Assembly (NCBI GenBank): GCA_031263875.1
Contig: JAISEX010000093.1
Span: 1-5,453, forward strand
Reading direction: 5' to 3'
DNA from: Eubacteriales Family XIII. Incertae Sedis bacterium
GTDB taxonomy: Bacteria; Bacillota; Clostridia; Peptostreptococcales; Anaerovoracaceae
DNA length: 5,453 nucleotides
A model generated the notes under the pieces. The model saw only the letters and a program-made list of their open reading frames with translations, had not been told where the DNA came from and made no database searches. The stretch's first letter is position 1. Each line of letters opens with the position of its first letter. The position numbers and the translations under genes were made by a program. Below, piece by piece: positions 5,177 through 5,453 of this stretch.

Positions 5177-5190
5177 CCCTACGGGACACC
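5177..5190 (+). repeat. Imperfect copy of the tRNA-Glu 3' end (att-like)
   Basis: CCCTACGGGACACC here matches CCCTACGGGATACC at 5048-5061, the tRNA T-stem and acceptor 3' end, at 13 of 14 positions and 129 bp downstream. It sits within GGGACACCC-TAC-GGGACACCC (5171-5191), itself a 9-nt direct repeat with a 12-bp period. Tyrosine integrases commonly use tRNA 3' ends as attachment sites and leave such echoes. No integrase is in the window, so this is a candidate only. Confidence 0.45.
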
Positions 5191-5196
5191 CGAAAA

Positions 5197-5229
5197 TGCG
5201 TGTCAAGTGTTTCGCTTGACATGTTTTTT
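5197..5229 (+). terminator. Second intrinsic terminator-like hairpin
   Basis: TGTCAAG (5201-5207) and CTTGACA (5215-5221) pair perfectly around a 7-nt loop. The stem extends by about three more pairs with G-U wobbles and is followed by six T (5224-5229). It reads as a plus-strand terminator, although no gene precedes it closely; the tRNA already has its own. It may insulate the flanking element. Confidence 0.6.
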
Positions 5230-5328
5230 GTATGAGAAAATTTTGCGGAAGGTTTTCCCGCAGAAAACTGCGCGGTATCGATCCAAACGCTTCGCTCAAA
5301 CCAAACGCGCAACAAGCTGCGGGATCTG

Positions 5329-5442
5329 ATGAGCAAGGCCGACCGGTCCGAGGAGCTGGAGCTGCTGCTCGAGGGGATTCTGAAGGACGGCGACAGCTTG
5401 AAGCAGGTGTCCGGCCAGCTTGGCACGGCGAGCGAGGACTGA
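5329..5442 (+). CDS. Short or 5'-truncated CDS, unknown
   Basis: The frame ending at TGA 5440-5442 is rich in GAG, CTG, GAC, AAG and GGC codons with G or C at third positions, and encodes a charged helical peptide (MSKADRSEELELLLEGILKD onward, 37 residues from ATG 5329). GGGA 5 nt before that ATG is only a weak SD. The frame stays open upstream to a stop at 5233-5235 and reads RNKLRDL just before the ATG, which also looks coding, yet no ATG, GTG or TTG occurs there. Either this is a small gene starting at 5329 or the 3' end of a gene whose front was lost at a junction. I do not recognise a family. Confidence 0.4.
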   Translation: MSKADRSEELELLLEGILKDGDSLKQVSGQLGTASED

Positions 5443-5445
5443 ACG

Positions 5446-5453
5446 ATGTCCCA
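5446..5453 (+). CDS. Start of a gene running off the window
   Basis: ATG at 5446-5448 is preceded by GAGGA (5434-5438) with a 7-nt spacer and begins 3 nt after the stop of the preceding frame, the usual geometry of an operon junction. Only two complete codons are visible, so the product cannot be named. Confidence 0.35.

Noticed and set aside
4858..5235. 125-residue plus-strand frame reading through the tRNA
   Set aside because: It translates tRNA-Glu and its terminator, a common source of false proteins.
5091..5426. 111-residue minus-strand frame at the right edge
   Set aside because: Serine-rich antisense of GAG/CTG-rich coding sequence; it also runs into the terminator hairpins.

Overview
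The window looks like chromosomal DNA of a moderately GC-rich Bacillota, probably class Clostridia. The main reasons are the gene string tmk-holB-ricT, the recognisable core of the Bacillus subtilis tmk-yaaQ-yaaR-holB-yaaT region, and a tRNA gene that encodes its own CCA end. RicT with its cysteine clusters is typical of Bacillota. The order or genus cannot be read from this sequence. All four recognised protein genes are on the minus strand; the only confident plus-strand gene is a tRNA.

Layout: (1) 1-565 has no credible gene and is packed with palindromes: a 37-nt stem-loop (311-347), a REP-like hairpin (392-412), and a perfect 12-bp-arm palindrome (497-522) nested in a 90-bp inverted-repeat unit (454-543). 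(2) 566-3089, minus strand, is a tightly overlapping four-gene unit. In transcription order it holds a 46-residue single-span membrane protein of unknown function, thymidylate kinase (tmk), DNA polymerase III delta prime (holB) and the RicT/PSP1 protein. The overlaps are 3, 11 and 17 nt, so translational coupling is likely. The unit joins dTTP supply, clamp loading for the replisome, and a tRNA-modification/RNA-processing factor. (3) 3090-3605 is a non-coding spacer holding a candidate promoter inside a palindrome, an AT-rich island, a REP-like hairpin, a 110-bp inverted-repeat unit and two hairpins after the aminopeptidase stop. (4) 3606-4715, minus strand, encodes an M29-family metallo-aminopeptidase. 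(5) 4716-4987 holds two divergent promoters that share -35 bases. The plus one is a perfect TTGACA-17-TATAAT and points at (6) tRNA-Glu(CTC), 4988-5062, followed by a strong intrinsic terminator. (7) 5102-5453 looks like an element boundary: an imperfect copy of the tRNA 3' end lies 129 bp downstream, with phased short repeats, a second terminator, a coding frame with no convincing start, and the first codons of another gene running off the window.

No complete novel system is visible. The best leads are the small membrane protein coupled to tmk, the shared -35 divergent promoter with a long GC-rich tRNA leader, and the possible integration junction downstream of tRNA-Glu, whose contents would lie beyond the right edge.
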